A DNA stretch of 64,000 nucleotides from Branchiostoma floridae. Taxonomy: Eukaryota > Chordata > Leptocardii > Amphioxiformes > Branchiostomatidae. The translations under genes and the position numbers were made by a program. Numbering within the stretch: the stretch's first letter is position 1; the number at the start of each line of letters is the position of its first letter. Positions 37,076 to 47,925 of this stretch are shown piece after piece. Location: NCBI RefSeq assembly GCF_000003815.2, contig NC_049981.1, positions 2,071,973 through 2,135,972 on the forward strand. The letters run 5' to 3'. The notes under the pieces are model-generated. The model worked only from the letters and a program-made list of their open reading frames with translations, did no database searches and was not told the DNA's origin.

Positions 37076-37081
37076 TTTATT
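37076..37081 (-). terminator. candidate poly(A) signal, TRIM gene
   Basis: TTTATT on + is AATAAA on -, 481 bp after the TRIM stop codon. Other minus-strand AATAAA copies occur near 36992 and 36962. Confidence 0.45.
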
Positions 37082-37096
37082 GACTGTGGAAACAAG

Positions 37097-37102
37097 AATA
37101 AA
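37097..37102 (+). terminator. candidate poly(A) signal, EF-hand gene
   Basis: AATAAA on the plus strand 438 bp after the stop. A second AATAAA lies at about 37266. Confidence 0.5.
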
Positions 37103-37561
37103 AGTCTCGTAGCATTCCCAACCTATATACTTAAAAGTGATTGCTTGTTTATATGGCATATTACAACGTATGTATTGCGGATAGTGTGGTGGTATACAAT
37201 ATTGTAGCAAGATATTTACATATAACAGTTTGAACTGTATTAATATATGCTATACGTTGAGCTGAAATAAATACCTTAATATTGCTATCATATAAAAGTG
37301 ATTTCAGCTTTCTGAACTCCTGTCAGTTCCTTACACAAGCTATAAGTTAGTTATGGCATCTTTTCAAGACTGCTACACAATTTTACAAACGCACCTATGT
37401 CTTCACCATTGCACCTTTTTAAAAGCTTGATACACAAATTGTGCAAAAAGTTATACATTCGTATTGTAGTCCTTTTTCCAAACGCATAGTCAAAGAATTT
37501 TGTCAAATCAGGGATGCTCTGAAAGTAGAAAAATTATAAAGGGCTCTTTGCACTTTTGACC

Positions 37562-40500
37562 CTACGGACTCTGGTCCTCCCAGTATTGCGAATATACTGA
37601 GAAGGTTGAAGCGCCCTCTTCCTGGTCATCGCCGTACTGCAGGACATCACTCAAGCTGACCGGCGAGAACAAAACAGCGCACACGAGAACCGCGAAACTC
37701 ATAACGACAACCCAAAACACTGGTCTCTTCAGAAGCCGTAGTGCACTGGCACCGAGTCTGTATCCACGATTGTACGTTCTCCGTTCCTCTATGGAGTTTG
37801 GCCGGTTGTTGTTGTTATTGGTAGAAGGAACGTCCTTGGTGATTGAGAGCTGACCGACCTTGATCTTGGAGTTCAGGACCTTGGAAGACGTGAACTTGAA
37901 GTTGGGGAGTGGGCAGGAGTAGACAGTGTCCATCTTCAGAGCGGAGAGTTTGTGCTTGGAGTCCAGGATGTCGGCTGCGTCGTCTGCGGCCACAGCAGCC
38001 TCGGCTCTGTTCAAGGTCAACATCAAACCTCCCAGGTCCTGTTCGATCTGTGAGGACAAAATCACGTGATGCTTCTTAGTTTCTTCAACTTCCATGTAAA
38101 GAGCAAGGTTCATCTTCAGTCTCCTTAGAAGGAGCAAGATTTCGAACTATGTCACATTTCAAAAGTGCGGGTCCCGGCCGGGCAGCTTTCTAGAACGAAA
38201 CGTATGATATAAAAGTCACCAAACTCTGAGAGTAGTCGTGGACATTATTTGCATATATATTTATGCATATCTTTCTATTCTTCGTTTAAACAAACAACCC
38301 GGCCGGCCCAGGTTTAGAAATGTGACGTTAACCTTATAGTCTAACCTCCGAATAAGGAGCGAGACAGCCCCTTCCCTCCCGGTCTTGCCCAAAACAGAGA
38401 GGAAAAGCCTGGTTGTATTTTGCACCACCATTTAAACTACACTGGGATCCAGATTTTGAGCAAGGGCCTACAGAGATTCCATTCGGCAACCAAGGCATGT
38501 CTTCGCGCGTCTGGCTCCCAAGGTACTTTTTTTAAACAAGAGTCTATGGTAGGCATGATAATCAAGCTTCTACCAATACCAGGCTACACATGTCGTCGGA
38601 AAATAGTAGAAATTGGCCAAATAGATAGATAACACACCAGAGGACTTGGCCAGCCAAACAGCTACAAACCCAACTTTTGTGTGTTATCACATTTCCCCAC
38701 CTTTCCCTCATCATGCGTAGTGATCTCGTTCCCATGCCCCACCTGAGTTCTGACGTCAGCGATGACGTTTCTGGCTGCCTGGTGACTCGTGTCCAGGTCC
38801 TGCAGCAGCGCCACCTTCTCCTTCGCGATGGCGTCGATCAACTTCTCGGTCGCTTCCTGGATGCTCTTTTTCGCGCGTTCCTGGAAAATGGAAGTACGGT
38901 AAATGGAAAATGGTATACGTCATCCACTCTGTACCTTTACGTCATTTGCCTTGAAGGATATAGCCTATTGTATATGAATGAGAAAATGCTTATGAAGCTG
39001 AAGTATACAATTTCTAACATAGTATTTGCAAGAACTTGATGTTGTTTAAAGGTCCACATTTCAGTTATTCTACTGTTTCTACACAAAGTAGCGTGCCTTT
39101 TTCATAAGCCGGCTGAAATCTAAACTGAGTATGCACAGGGAAACGCATGGAGGAGGGCCCCAATGCCCTTTTGCGTAGAGCGTAATCGGGCGTTTTAATT
39201 TTACGTAGAGCGTAGACGGATAGCTTAATTCAACGTAGAGCGTAATCGGTGCATTTTGCGTAGAGCGTAATTGACTCTTTTCATTCTACGTAATACGTTG
39301 TAGCTCCCAAGAATTTACCGTAAAACGTAAAGGATGAATTGTGCATATAGCGTAATCAAACCTGCCCTAACCATTGCTCTAAGTCCCGTCAAAATGCAGG
39401 AAACTGCGTTTCAGAGGGTCAAGATTTCAAAATTTCCGTGGACCTCCTTTGCGACGCCCCGCACAATCTGTGTAACATTTGGTCTTAGTGGTAGGACTTG
39501 GGCATTTATCTATACGTCAGTATGACGCGTCTATGCTATACACTCTCACAATAAACCAAGGACCAGGGTTCAGTATACAGTTTGATGTGACCTTTATTTA
39601 TACTACGACTCGATACATATATATATATAGACAAGTGAATGGATATAAGTAATACAAGATAAGATACCTGGACAGATGCGAGTGGATGATACTAAGTAAC
39701 CCGGTTAACTAAACTACGACGGCGGAAGATGCGCTTGTCCTTGTCTCTCTGAGTCTGCTTCTTCTAGTCTATCAAGCGCGTATCGCGCCTTATATTACTT
39801 CAATTGGAGGCGGAGCTTACGCGAGCGCTGCGGGGCGTGGCCTAGTTGACGTCAGGGCGCGCCCATGGTCACGTGCTCTCACAACGTGACCCCCTGGGCC
39901 GCCCAACGTAATATCAGACTTGCTACATCTGCGCTCTCGGCGACATGGTAAAATATGTTGGGGCGTCGCCCTCAAAATTTTAAACTGTATTCTTAATAGA
40001 AATGGCATTAAAGATTCGTCGATGAAGGTTAGACATCCAGGTAATAAGATACGCCAAAACAGTTACTTCAGCAAAATCATATCCTGTTTTTGGCGGCATT
40101 AAGTATTGCCTAGGAAAATATGTTGGGGGGGGCGGGGGCGGGGGGGAGGAAGCAAGCTGAAACTTTGTGTATTTTTGATGATGCAAATTTCATAAAATCG
40201 AGCTAGTCTAACGGCAAAATTTACCCCTGAAGATGCGAGAAACGGCGTTTCAGAGAGTCCCGATTTCAAAATTTTGCCAGACCTCCCTGTCCCGCGTCTA
40301 CGGCACAGAACAATATGTTGAGGGAGCGTCGCTCTCAAAAATCTTTTAAACAAATAGAAATTTTACTATCGTACTTAGCTTAGTTAACAAGCAGAATGTG
40401 GCCCCCAAATGCAGGAAATGACGTTTTAGACGGTCAAGATTTCCAAATTTTCTCCGGACCTCCCAAGCGATGACTTGCGCCTCGGGCGCTCACAACGACA

Positions 40501-43500
40501 TGGTGAGAATTTGTGTGGGTCGCCCTCAAACATCTCTTTCTTGACAAACATGGCATAAAGTTTAGCAGTCTTCCAGCAAAATTTGTCCCTAAAAATACAG
40601 AAGATGGCGTTTCAGAGGGTGAAGATTTCGAAATTTCCCTAGACTAACCTTGCGACAGCTCGCACCTTCGGTACTCGAAATCCTGAAAATATTTTGAGGG
40701 CATCCCCCTCGCTAAAACTATGTGTCTTTCTAACGGAATTGCCATCAAACTTAGCTTTGTCTGGCAGCAAATTTGCCTGTCAAAACACGGGATAAGGCGT
40801 TTTAGAGGGTCAAGATTTCAAATTTTCCCGGGGGAGCATGCCCCCCTAGGATTGACGGGTTGCGTCAAAGGCGCTACATCTGCTGCAAAATTCTGTCAGG
40901 AAAAGATCGTCCCCCAAAACAATATTTCCTGCCGCCTCTGGAGGAGATGCCCCTACTGTGCTTGGTGATAATAAATTCCACTCCGCGATAGTTCTGGGAA
41001 AGTACGAATTTTTGAACACATCAATTCTAGGTTGGTAACTCTGGTACTTGAAGGCATGACTGTTTCTTGTTCTTTTTTGAGCTGGTATTAGATACTCACA
41101 AGTCGGTAAGTCCACCAGTTTATTGGTCATTTTGTACATCATGAAAAGTCTGGACATTTTCCTTCTGTCTTCAAGTGACATCCACTGCAGTTCTGTTTTC
41201 ATTTCTAGTCTGCAAGAAAAAGTTGCCCCTCAAATGCAGGAAATAGCGTTTCAGAGGGTCAAGATTTCAAAATTTTCCCGGGGAGCATGCCCCCGGATCC
41301 CCCTAAGATCGTCGTGCCTTCGGCGCTCAAGATGATAAAAATTCGGTCAGCAATATTGCGCCCCCGCGTTAGAAATTTGCTGCCACCGCCTCTGCCCCCG
41401 GTTACCATGAATACTTTTAACGGCATTTTGTACCATCTTTGACACAAACGCTCAGTCGCTCGGTGATGAGTTCTGCATAACGTGTGGGGAAGCTTTTGAA
41501 TTTAGCGTAGGGCGTAGAGAGGCTTCATGAATTCAGCGTAATACGTAGCCGGCCATCAGAATTTAGCGTAGAGCGTTGTCGGGACCCCCCCATTGGGGCC
41601 CTCATGGAGGTGGCAATAGCTGCTCACAACTTCGAGGGGTCTTTGCCACGATGCATCTCTCAGTTAGAACCATGAAACGGCTTATGTTCCGATCTGAACC
41701 TTGCCTATGTGCCATGATTGGATAGCTGTAATTACATCATGCAAATTCAAATACACTTTACAACTTGCAGGTTTAACCAATAAGCATGGCGGACAATGCC
41801 CACATCAGAGTCACTTCAGTGCAAACACCTTATAAGGAGCGGCTTCTCACCTGTCTGGCGTTCAGCTCCGTTTCCGTTTCCGCCATTTCCCGCAGTCTTC
41901 CCGTCAGCTCCTGCGTGCGCTTCTTGCCCCTCTCCAGCTGAACTTTCACCTTTGCCCTCTGTTGCTCTAACACGTCACCGAGCCTGGTGACGTTATGATT
42001 TTTGTGGCCGAGGATCATGCACTCGGAGCAGACGGTTTCGTCACAACGGGTGCAGAAATATCTAAAAAATGCAAATAAGCATGACATCACGTAAGTGAAC
42101 GGTACAGGTTTCTGGCCACCTTTGACCTCTGACGTCAGGTGGTCATGATTGGTCAGATACACCGTATTTGGTCTTAAAAATCCCGCTGAAATTCATTTGA
42201 ATTTTGTCATTGTTATGATTCGAAGGCTTCGGACCAAAGCCCATTTTATTAGAAAACAGAACAACAGCAATAAAACAACCAATAGAATGAAAAGAATTTA
42301 AAAGAAAACAACAGTAACGCACCTTAGCTGTTCCCCCTCGTGAGTGGAACATTCCCGCCCCTCCCTGCGCATGCCCAGTTCCCTGACCTCCAGTTCCCTC
42401 CGTTCAGACAGCACCTGCCTCAGGTTACTGACCCAGAAGTTCTCAGGTAGCCCGCGAACACCTGGAACAAAGAAAAACTTTGTCCTGAGATGCCCAACTC
42501 CTGTGACCTGCATATAAGCTGTAGCGTAGTGTATAACTAGTTAAAACCAGCAGAAAGATATCTGAAAAGGGTGTCAAAGATGGCACCATGAAAACTTGTA
42601 AATGACTTTCAAAAATTAGAGCTGACCTTGGTACTTCAGTGGTTTGACTGCAATAATTTTACCTGGCAGAAAGGTCATTTATAATACTGAAAGTAAACCT
42701 TCTGATGACCCAAATGGACAAGGAAACTGTCTCGCCATATTTCAGGCATACTAAACTATCGTTATCAACAGCATCAGTTAAGCTAAAAATATCACAGAAT
42801 CATCATAAACTCAACTGGTAAAGGAACGTACATAGCGCCAAATATGGAAAAGTGCGAGAACGTCTGAACCCCCAAAGCTGTCGTCATTTTGTTTAGTCTC
42901 TTTGTACGTTTGCCAATTTTGTATAGCCCTGTTAGTTGGCCCCTCAAGGACCTCTATTGACTCTCTAATCTGTGACGTTGAAAACAGCTTCAGAATCTTA
43001 ACACAAACACTCAAGAAAGTTAGTTTAAGCCGGGCTAAATTGACTTAACGCCCAAGTTTTGTCTCTGCCACAACTTGACTCCTATTTTGTTCGAAAAACA
43101 ATCACGCAACTGTTATAAACTTATATAATTACCTGCAAAGGAAGACTAAAGGATCTAAATATAGCAGTACCAAAACTATCTCTTTAGCACATGTATCATA
43201 CTATATCGGAGTTGCTGTGAAAACTAAAACATTTGAACTGAACTAACCTCCTTGCCGGTTGCACGTAGTACTACGTTTTGTACAAACCCCAGTCTCGTTA
43301 GGTAATCCCTACATTCCTCGCGCCTTCAAACACGCCAGCTCACATACCGCGACTAAACACATACACGACAAGAAACCTGAACCGGCCAAAGAAAGACTTC
43401 GTGATTTCTTAGGGATAATGACTGTACGTCTTGGGGATGAAGGCACGTTTGCGGAAAGTCTTGAATACGTCTTGGGTTGGGGATATGTCTTCGTGCAATG

Positions 43501-44409
43501 TCTTCGTGGTAGTGAGTTCGTTATGTGAATGTGGCACAAGTCAACGAATAATAGGAAATACGATAAATCAAGAGTATAGAGGCTAAAACTGCAATTTTAG
43601 TCACAAGCTCTTAGAGTATGGTATTTGGATATTATTTCTTTAGTCTGTAGAGATCGACAGTTGACTTTAAAAGTCTGCAAGTGATTCAAATATGTGTTTG
43701 TTTTCTTATAATGTCCAGTTAAAGATATGTAGACCAACCGTCAATAGGATTCAACACAAGGCATCTGAAATATTACAGCATATCCCCGACTGTCCCTATT
43801 AAAGGCAGTCCTAATTATAAATGCACGATCGGGAATGTGTCAAGAATTATCTGATTGAAGCATTAAATGACTACTACTAGCTCTTAGCAGACTGTGCCCG
43901 TCGTCTTCCTTTCAACAGTTAGAATATTTTCCACCCCACCATGCCTTGTGGACAGTTCTATCTCACAGAACAAGTGAGCTTCTGACTTCTCAAGATTCTT
44001 GCATAAACAAATCTCACACATTTCATTGAGACATATTCACCTGTGTCTGGAATTTTGACGCCCTTTCTACAGTTAGGGCAAAACATAGAGATTCTCCAGC
44101 CCACCATGCCTTGCAAACAGTCTTCACAGAACGAATGAGCTTCTGACTACTTGTACTATAAACAGATCTTACAAATTTCTTAGAGACATATTCACCTGTG
44201 TCTGGAAGTTTGACGTCCTTTCTACAGTTGGGACATGACATGGATATCCTCCAACCCACCATGCCCTGTAGACAGTCCTCACAGAACGAATGGGCGCACG
44301 GCAGTAGTTTGGGCCGCGTATACGTATCAAGACAGATGCCACACGTTAGCATCTCGTTCCCAGAACCGCTCGACGACGTCCTCGAGCGTCCGCCAACCGC
44401 CGCCGCCAT
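37562..44409 (-). CDS. TRIM13/TRIM59-type E3 ligase: RING, B-box, coiled coil, C-terminal membrane anchor
   Basis: The exons are 44409-44196, 42461-42323, 42061-41851, 38880-38743 and 38047-37562. All are GT-AG and phases agree, giving 395 residues, close to vertebrate TRIM13 and TRIM59. Exon 1 carries a C3HC4 RING (CGIC..., CAHSFCEDC..., CPNC at about 23-61). Exons 2 and 3 carry a B-box 2 (ECSTHEGEQLR, CTRCDETVCSECMILGHKNH). The rest of exon 3 and exon 4 are a heptad-rich coiled coil. Exon 5 has one hydrophobic helix (about 343-363, PVFWVVVMSFAVLVCAVLFS) and a short acidic tail. TRIM13 and TRIM59 are ER-anchored ubiquitin ligases; an ER location and ligase activity are inferred here. The ATG at 44409 has a good context (CAAGATGG). 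The assignment to the membrane-anchored subgroup is firm, but orthology to one named gene is not. Confidence 0.9.
38147..38332. mobile_element. MITE, family A
   Basis: It starts CTATGTCACATTTC and ends GAAATGTGACGTTAAC, with GC-rich inner blocks (GGTCCCGGCCGGGC, CCCGGCCGGCCCAGG). It sits in the last TRIM intron, about 100 bp upstream of exon 5 (5' on the minus strand). Confidence 0.8.
39154..41602. mobile_element. 2.45-kb hAT-like composite element in a TRIM intron
   Basis: Inverted termini AGGGCCCCAATG are flanked by an exact 8-bp direct repeat CATGGAGG at 39146-39153 and 41603-41610. An 8-bp duplication is typical of hAT elements. Inside both ends, short GCGTAGAGCGTAA-like motifs recur several times. 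The interior holds at least six diverged copies of a module with GCGTTTCAGAGGGTCAAGAT (near 39403, 40246, 40425, 40608, 40797 and 41247), plus a LINE fragment at 40846-41202. No transposase frame was seen, so it is non-autonomous or decayed. Confidence 0.8.
40846..41202 (-). pseudogene. 3' fragment of a non-LTR retrotransposon ORF2 (C-terminal of the RT protein)
   Basis: A 118-codon frame on the minus strand ends with features typical of the extreme C-terminus of CR1/Jockey-like reverse transcriptase proteins: RRKMSRLFMMYKMTN, then YLIPAQKRTRNSH, then NSYFPRTIAEWNLLSPSTV. The catalytic RT core is absent, so it is a 5'-truncated dead copy. It is nested inside the 39154-41602 element. Confidence 0.8.
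41740..41830. repeat. intronic repeat shared with Patched intron 1
   Basis: CAGGTTTAACCAATAAGCAT followed by GGCGGACAATGCCCACATCA matches the units at about 26960-27005 and 27080-27118. Confidence 0.6.
43910..44195 (-). pseudogene. two tandem copies of the second half of the TRIM RING exon
   Basis: Copy B (exon-like part about 44140-44041) repeats the exon 1 sequence from HSFCEDC to the donor, keeps the same reading frame, keeps CEDC and CPNC, and even keeps the CACAG|GTGAAT donor 155 bp downstream of the real one. Copy C (about 43985-43910) is about 161 bp further on and is broken by an insertion and substitutions. Neither has the first Cys pair of the RING, so neither could make a complete domain alone. 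Confidence 0.88.
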
Positions 44410-44410
44410 C

Positions 44411-44690
44411 TTGGATTTGTCCTGGGGTGTCGTTTGATCGTGACGTCACCTTCTGGGAATGTCTGTGCTGAAGTTTTCGCGCCTTCTAAGGCTTGAAGTT
44501 CATTCCTGTGGAAAGAGAAGACTGTAATGTAATCAAGGAACAAAATATACGATACCTAGCTTGAATTTGCCTTGGCTGTCGTTTGATCATGACGTCATCT
44601 TTTAGGAATGTTCCTGTTGATTTGGGCGCCTTCTTACGTAGGTTAAGACTGGAGTTTTGATTCCTGTGAGAAAAGGAGACGGCGCTGGCA
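44411..44690 (-). promoter_or_regulatory. duplicated 5' region of the TRIM gene with two CRE-like sites
   Basis: A unit of 150 bp starting just upstream of the ATG (44411-44560) is repeated at 44561-44690. Both copies keep TCGTTTGATC followed by the palindrome TGACGTCA (44441-44448 and 44590-44597), the CREB/ATF consensus. Both also keep a GGCGCCTTCT-like element. It is probably 5' UTR and promoter, assigned by position. Confidence 0.55.
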
Positions 44691-46156
44691 TGTTTAATAC
44701 AAAAATATATTCTTTCTTCTTCAGCTTACGAAAAATCAACAACTTCTATGTAGAGTTTTTCTAAGATCATTAATGGTAGTTGGGTTCTAGGAAATATGAA
44801 GTGCCCGATGTTTTTGTCAGAACTAGCTGAAGTAAGCCGCTCACTATTGAAGACAGTTGTTTATCTATTTCATGTTACCTGCATGCCCAAATGTTGGTGA
44901 CCCGTTCAGAACGGTAAAAACAAGAGCCACTGAACCATGATAGTCCGTAAACAGGCTTGTAAGGGGCCGTCACATTCTCAACCAGCTTCGGCCCAATTTG
45001 ATCCAATTTGTAACGATCGCTTGGGACTCGAGTGCATTTTTCGCTTGAAAATCGACCCTATTTGTCGAAAGAAGTAGATTATTTCAAACAGGAGACACAA
45101 TTTCAAAGAACATTTACCATTTAGAAGATCACCGAAGGAAAGAGCAAGAATAGCAAGACTTGGTTTGTGCAGGTTTTAAGGTAGTAGTCCAATGGTTTGC
45201 CACCCTGCCTCTTAAGACAAAGTCGAAGAAGTTGTGACTCTCAATCCAGGCTGTGTCGCCCATCCGACATGCATGCTACTGGAAAGGGTCACAGCCCTGT
45301 TCACTGTGCTTGTCGAAAAGAGCTTGGGGGAATCTCCCAGGTACAATGAACCTATTGTATGCAATGTCCCTTATTATAACTAAGATTGGCTCTTTAGAGA
45401 GCTAAACTGGTTCGAGAACACTCTCCCTTTCTATAGTCCGCCCGTGCCGTAACAAGGTTTTGCCCCGGTGGCGGGGACAGGTCGACCCCAGCCCGCGGGC
45501 ACACCTGTCCTCTCACCTGCTGGGCAACGTGCTGATCTACCTGGTCATCGCCTCACCTGGACAAACCACGATGTGGTGGTGGTCAATACTGTGCCTAGTG
45601 TCTCACAGAGTCTCTATGCGAATTTGACGGAAAATACATTTGTTGTATTTTCTAAAAATTCTGGTACATATCAAGAAATACAAAATATATAACTGAAAAT
45701 ATCAGAAACGCGAATCATGTGGATAGTTTATTGTGATTTAAGAAAAATATCTAAGAAGTAGAGCGGAAGGTTTTGATTGACAGAATTTGTCCACGATAAT
45801 TGTTACCCTTGCCCCATTTGCTCATTGTCCGTATGATAATCATAAGGTGCTAGAATGACGGTTTTTAACGTCCTGGGAGGCCTAGTGTAATCATTTCTGA
45901 ACAACACCCATTTTCAAATATTCCTAACCGTTGCCACATTCCATAACATTAACAGTTCTTGTGCCAAATTTCATACAGATCTCACATCGGGCTGATCCAA
46001 AAATAACGGGGGCGGAGCAATTTAAAGATCAGAAACTAGTGCATGGCCAAAACCTCATTTTGCTCCTCTTTCAACCCCTCCCCTTGAACAGCCCATTTGG
46101 TATACTAGTCTACGAAAGGTGCACCCTACACACTAAACTGGTACGGAGCAGTGTTA
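44691..46156. other. spacer upstream of the TRIM gene, no gene seen
   Basis: No supported gene. A stretch at about 45480-45600 has a weak resemblance to a GPCR first helix but no further support. Confidence 0.45.
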
Positions 46157-46373
46157 GGCTAACGTCACATTTCAAAACAAGGCCCAGTAGGGCTGTTTAA
46201 AAAAAACGAAAATAGAATTCTAGAATATAGACGTAAAGATATACACAGATAATGTCCATGGCTAATCTCTTTACCTCTTGAGTAGTTTTTTCTTCTTTTA
46301 TTTCATACTTTTTGTTACCGAAATTTAAAGCTGCCCGGTCGGGCCCCGGTTTGGAAAAGCTAGTGACGTAGTC
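46157..46373. mobile_element. MITE, family A
   Basis: It starts GGCTAACGTCACATTTCAAA and ends AGTGACGTAGTC, with the inner block CTGCCCGGTCGGGCCCCGGT. The middle is clearly alignable with that of 9247-9448 (AATCTCTTTACCTCTTG against ATTCTCTTTACGTCTTG). Confidence 0.8.
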
Positions 46374-47399
46374 CTCAGGAGTGAATCAACACACACAAGA
46401 CTGTCACCAGACTGTTCACAACTTGCTGGCAGGAACTATCAGACTGCGTAAGTGACAGCTGACACTCATCAAGTCTAACTACAGCACTAATTGTGTATGC
46501 TACACGTAGGTAACTAGTTTCGCAGTAGCCGCGGCTAGTTTCGCAGATACACTTACTAATAGTCTAACACTGTAAGCACAATACGTGTTTCGCATACTTC
46601 AGCCACCATAGCTCCCCTCCCCACTATCTTCTAGACACCACACCTGTGTACCTGTGCAGCTCACCTGATGTACGTCCATACAGGTGACGTCTCTTCGTCC
46701 CAGACGTTCCAGGTGTACTCGGGAAGCGCCGTATGTTGTACCTGCAGACCACAATGGCGGCGGAAGGTTTAAATGCACCAGCCTGCAGTCACCTCTCACC
46801 TCGCCTCTACAGCTGAGCTATTGTTGCGAGTCGAGGCTCTCTTGGAGGTTTTAGAACACATGTAAAGGTAAATTTCTCTCTTTTCTGGGTCATTTTCATG
46901 CCTACCATAGTTATTATGTATGAAAATGTGGATGTATGAATAAATGAGCGTTGTTAAATAAACGAATCGATGAATGCAAACTGTTTGATGGCGTGCCAAC
47001 ATACCCTTTTAGAGCCTCATGCCAGTGCAATGATAAAAGCCGTTATTGTCAGTTAGCCCTGAGGACATGATACAAATAACAGTAGAGTGACTTCAGCATA
47101 GAAGGATCGGATCCGGATGTGGATAGGAACGATGACCTATTTAACATCGGATGTTTGTTTGCGCTGGGTGCACGTGTGATGCATAAAGTGAGCCTACGAA
47201 ATGTTGCTGTGAAAGAATTGAGCATTCATACCTATTCATTCCTACGCAATATGAACTCCCAAGTCGAGGCGCGAGAGGAATCCGCCACGAATAAAGCGTT
47301 CTAACAAATTTTGCAGATCCCTCCCTTCATGATCCTACATCACCTGTGCCAGTCTCATCTACATATCTATGGGGCTTGATTGTGGAACAAACACGATAA

Positions 47400-47606
47400 T
47401 ACCCCTATCGCGTTTGGCGAAAATCGATCGGACGAATCGAGCCTCGCTTATAATAATAACTTTATTGCACAACAGTTGTACAAGGTACAATTGTTTGGGA
47501 CAGAGACGGTTTTCAGGTGAAAAATACCCGCAACCCTCTGTCGATCTTAAATATGGCCAATCTTCCATCGATACGTCCGAAGATCGTGGATAATGTGACA
47601 GGGGTA
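47400..47606. mobile_element. 207-bp MITE, family C, with 3-bp duplication
   Basis: The termini are TACCCCTATCGC and GTGACAGGGGTA (inverted TACCCCTGTCAC). TAA flanks both sides (47397-47399 and 47607-47609), as in PIF/Harbinger-type insertions. It matches 50911-51142 along its length. Confidence 0.82.
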
Positions 47607-47764
47607 TAAGGAGGAATGGACACCTATTATGTCAGCGGTGCACGACATCATTCAGGTTACCTTTTTTGTTTGTCTGCAATATAAAAATGGAATTTCATCA
47701 AACGATGCGAATTTGTATCTGATTAAATCATGGAAGTCTAACCGTTTTGATTATTGGTTAGTCT

Positions 47765-47925
47765 GTTTTTCGCACCTTCCTGGTAAGTCGGGTAACCCCC
47801 CGAGGCCTTTCTGGTAGCCTCTACCAAGCTTTCCTATGAGCCTCCACCGGACTTTACTACCTGGTTGGAAGGCCTGTTGGAGGCTACTAGGAAGGCTTGA
47901 TGGAGGTTAGTAGGAAGTTCCATAT
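47765..47925. repeat. short tandem and inverted repeats of GCCTCCA and GGCCTT
   Basis: GTAGCCTCTACCAAGCTTTC and later CTAGGAAGGCTTGATGGAGG are imperfect reverse complements, and several intermediate copies occur, giving a fold-back array of about 160 bp. Confidence 0.65.

Larger units (their letters stand above)
36660..37561. other. 3' UTRs of two convergent genes
   Basis: This region lies between the stop codons of the EF-hand gene (+) and the TRIM gene (-). No further gene is seen, but poly(A) signals for both strands lie close together near 37080-37102. Confidence 0.6.

Noticed and set aside
45455-45610. Frame with HLLGNVLIYLVI resembling the first helix of a rhodopsin-like GPCR
   Set aside because: Only about 12 residues fit. 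The frame does not lead into a second helix and no splice donor follows at a sensible place. It could be an old fragment, but I cannot support it.
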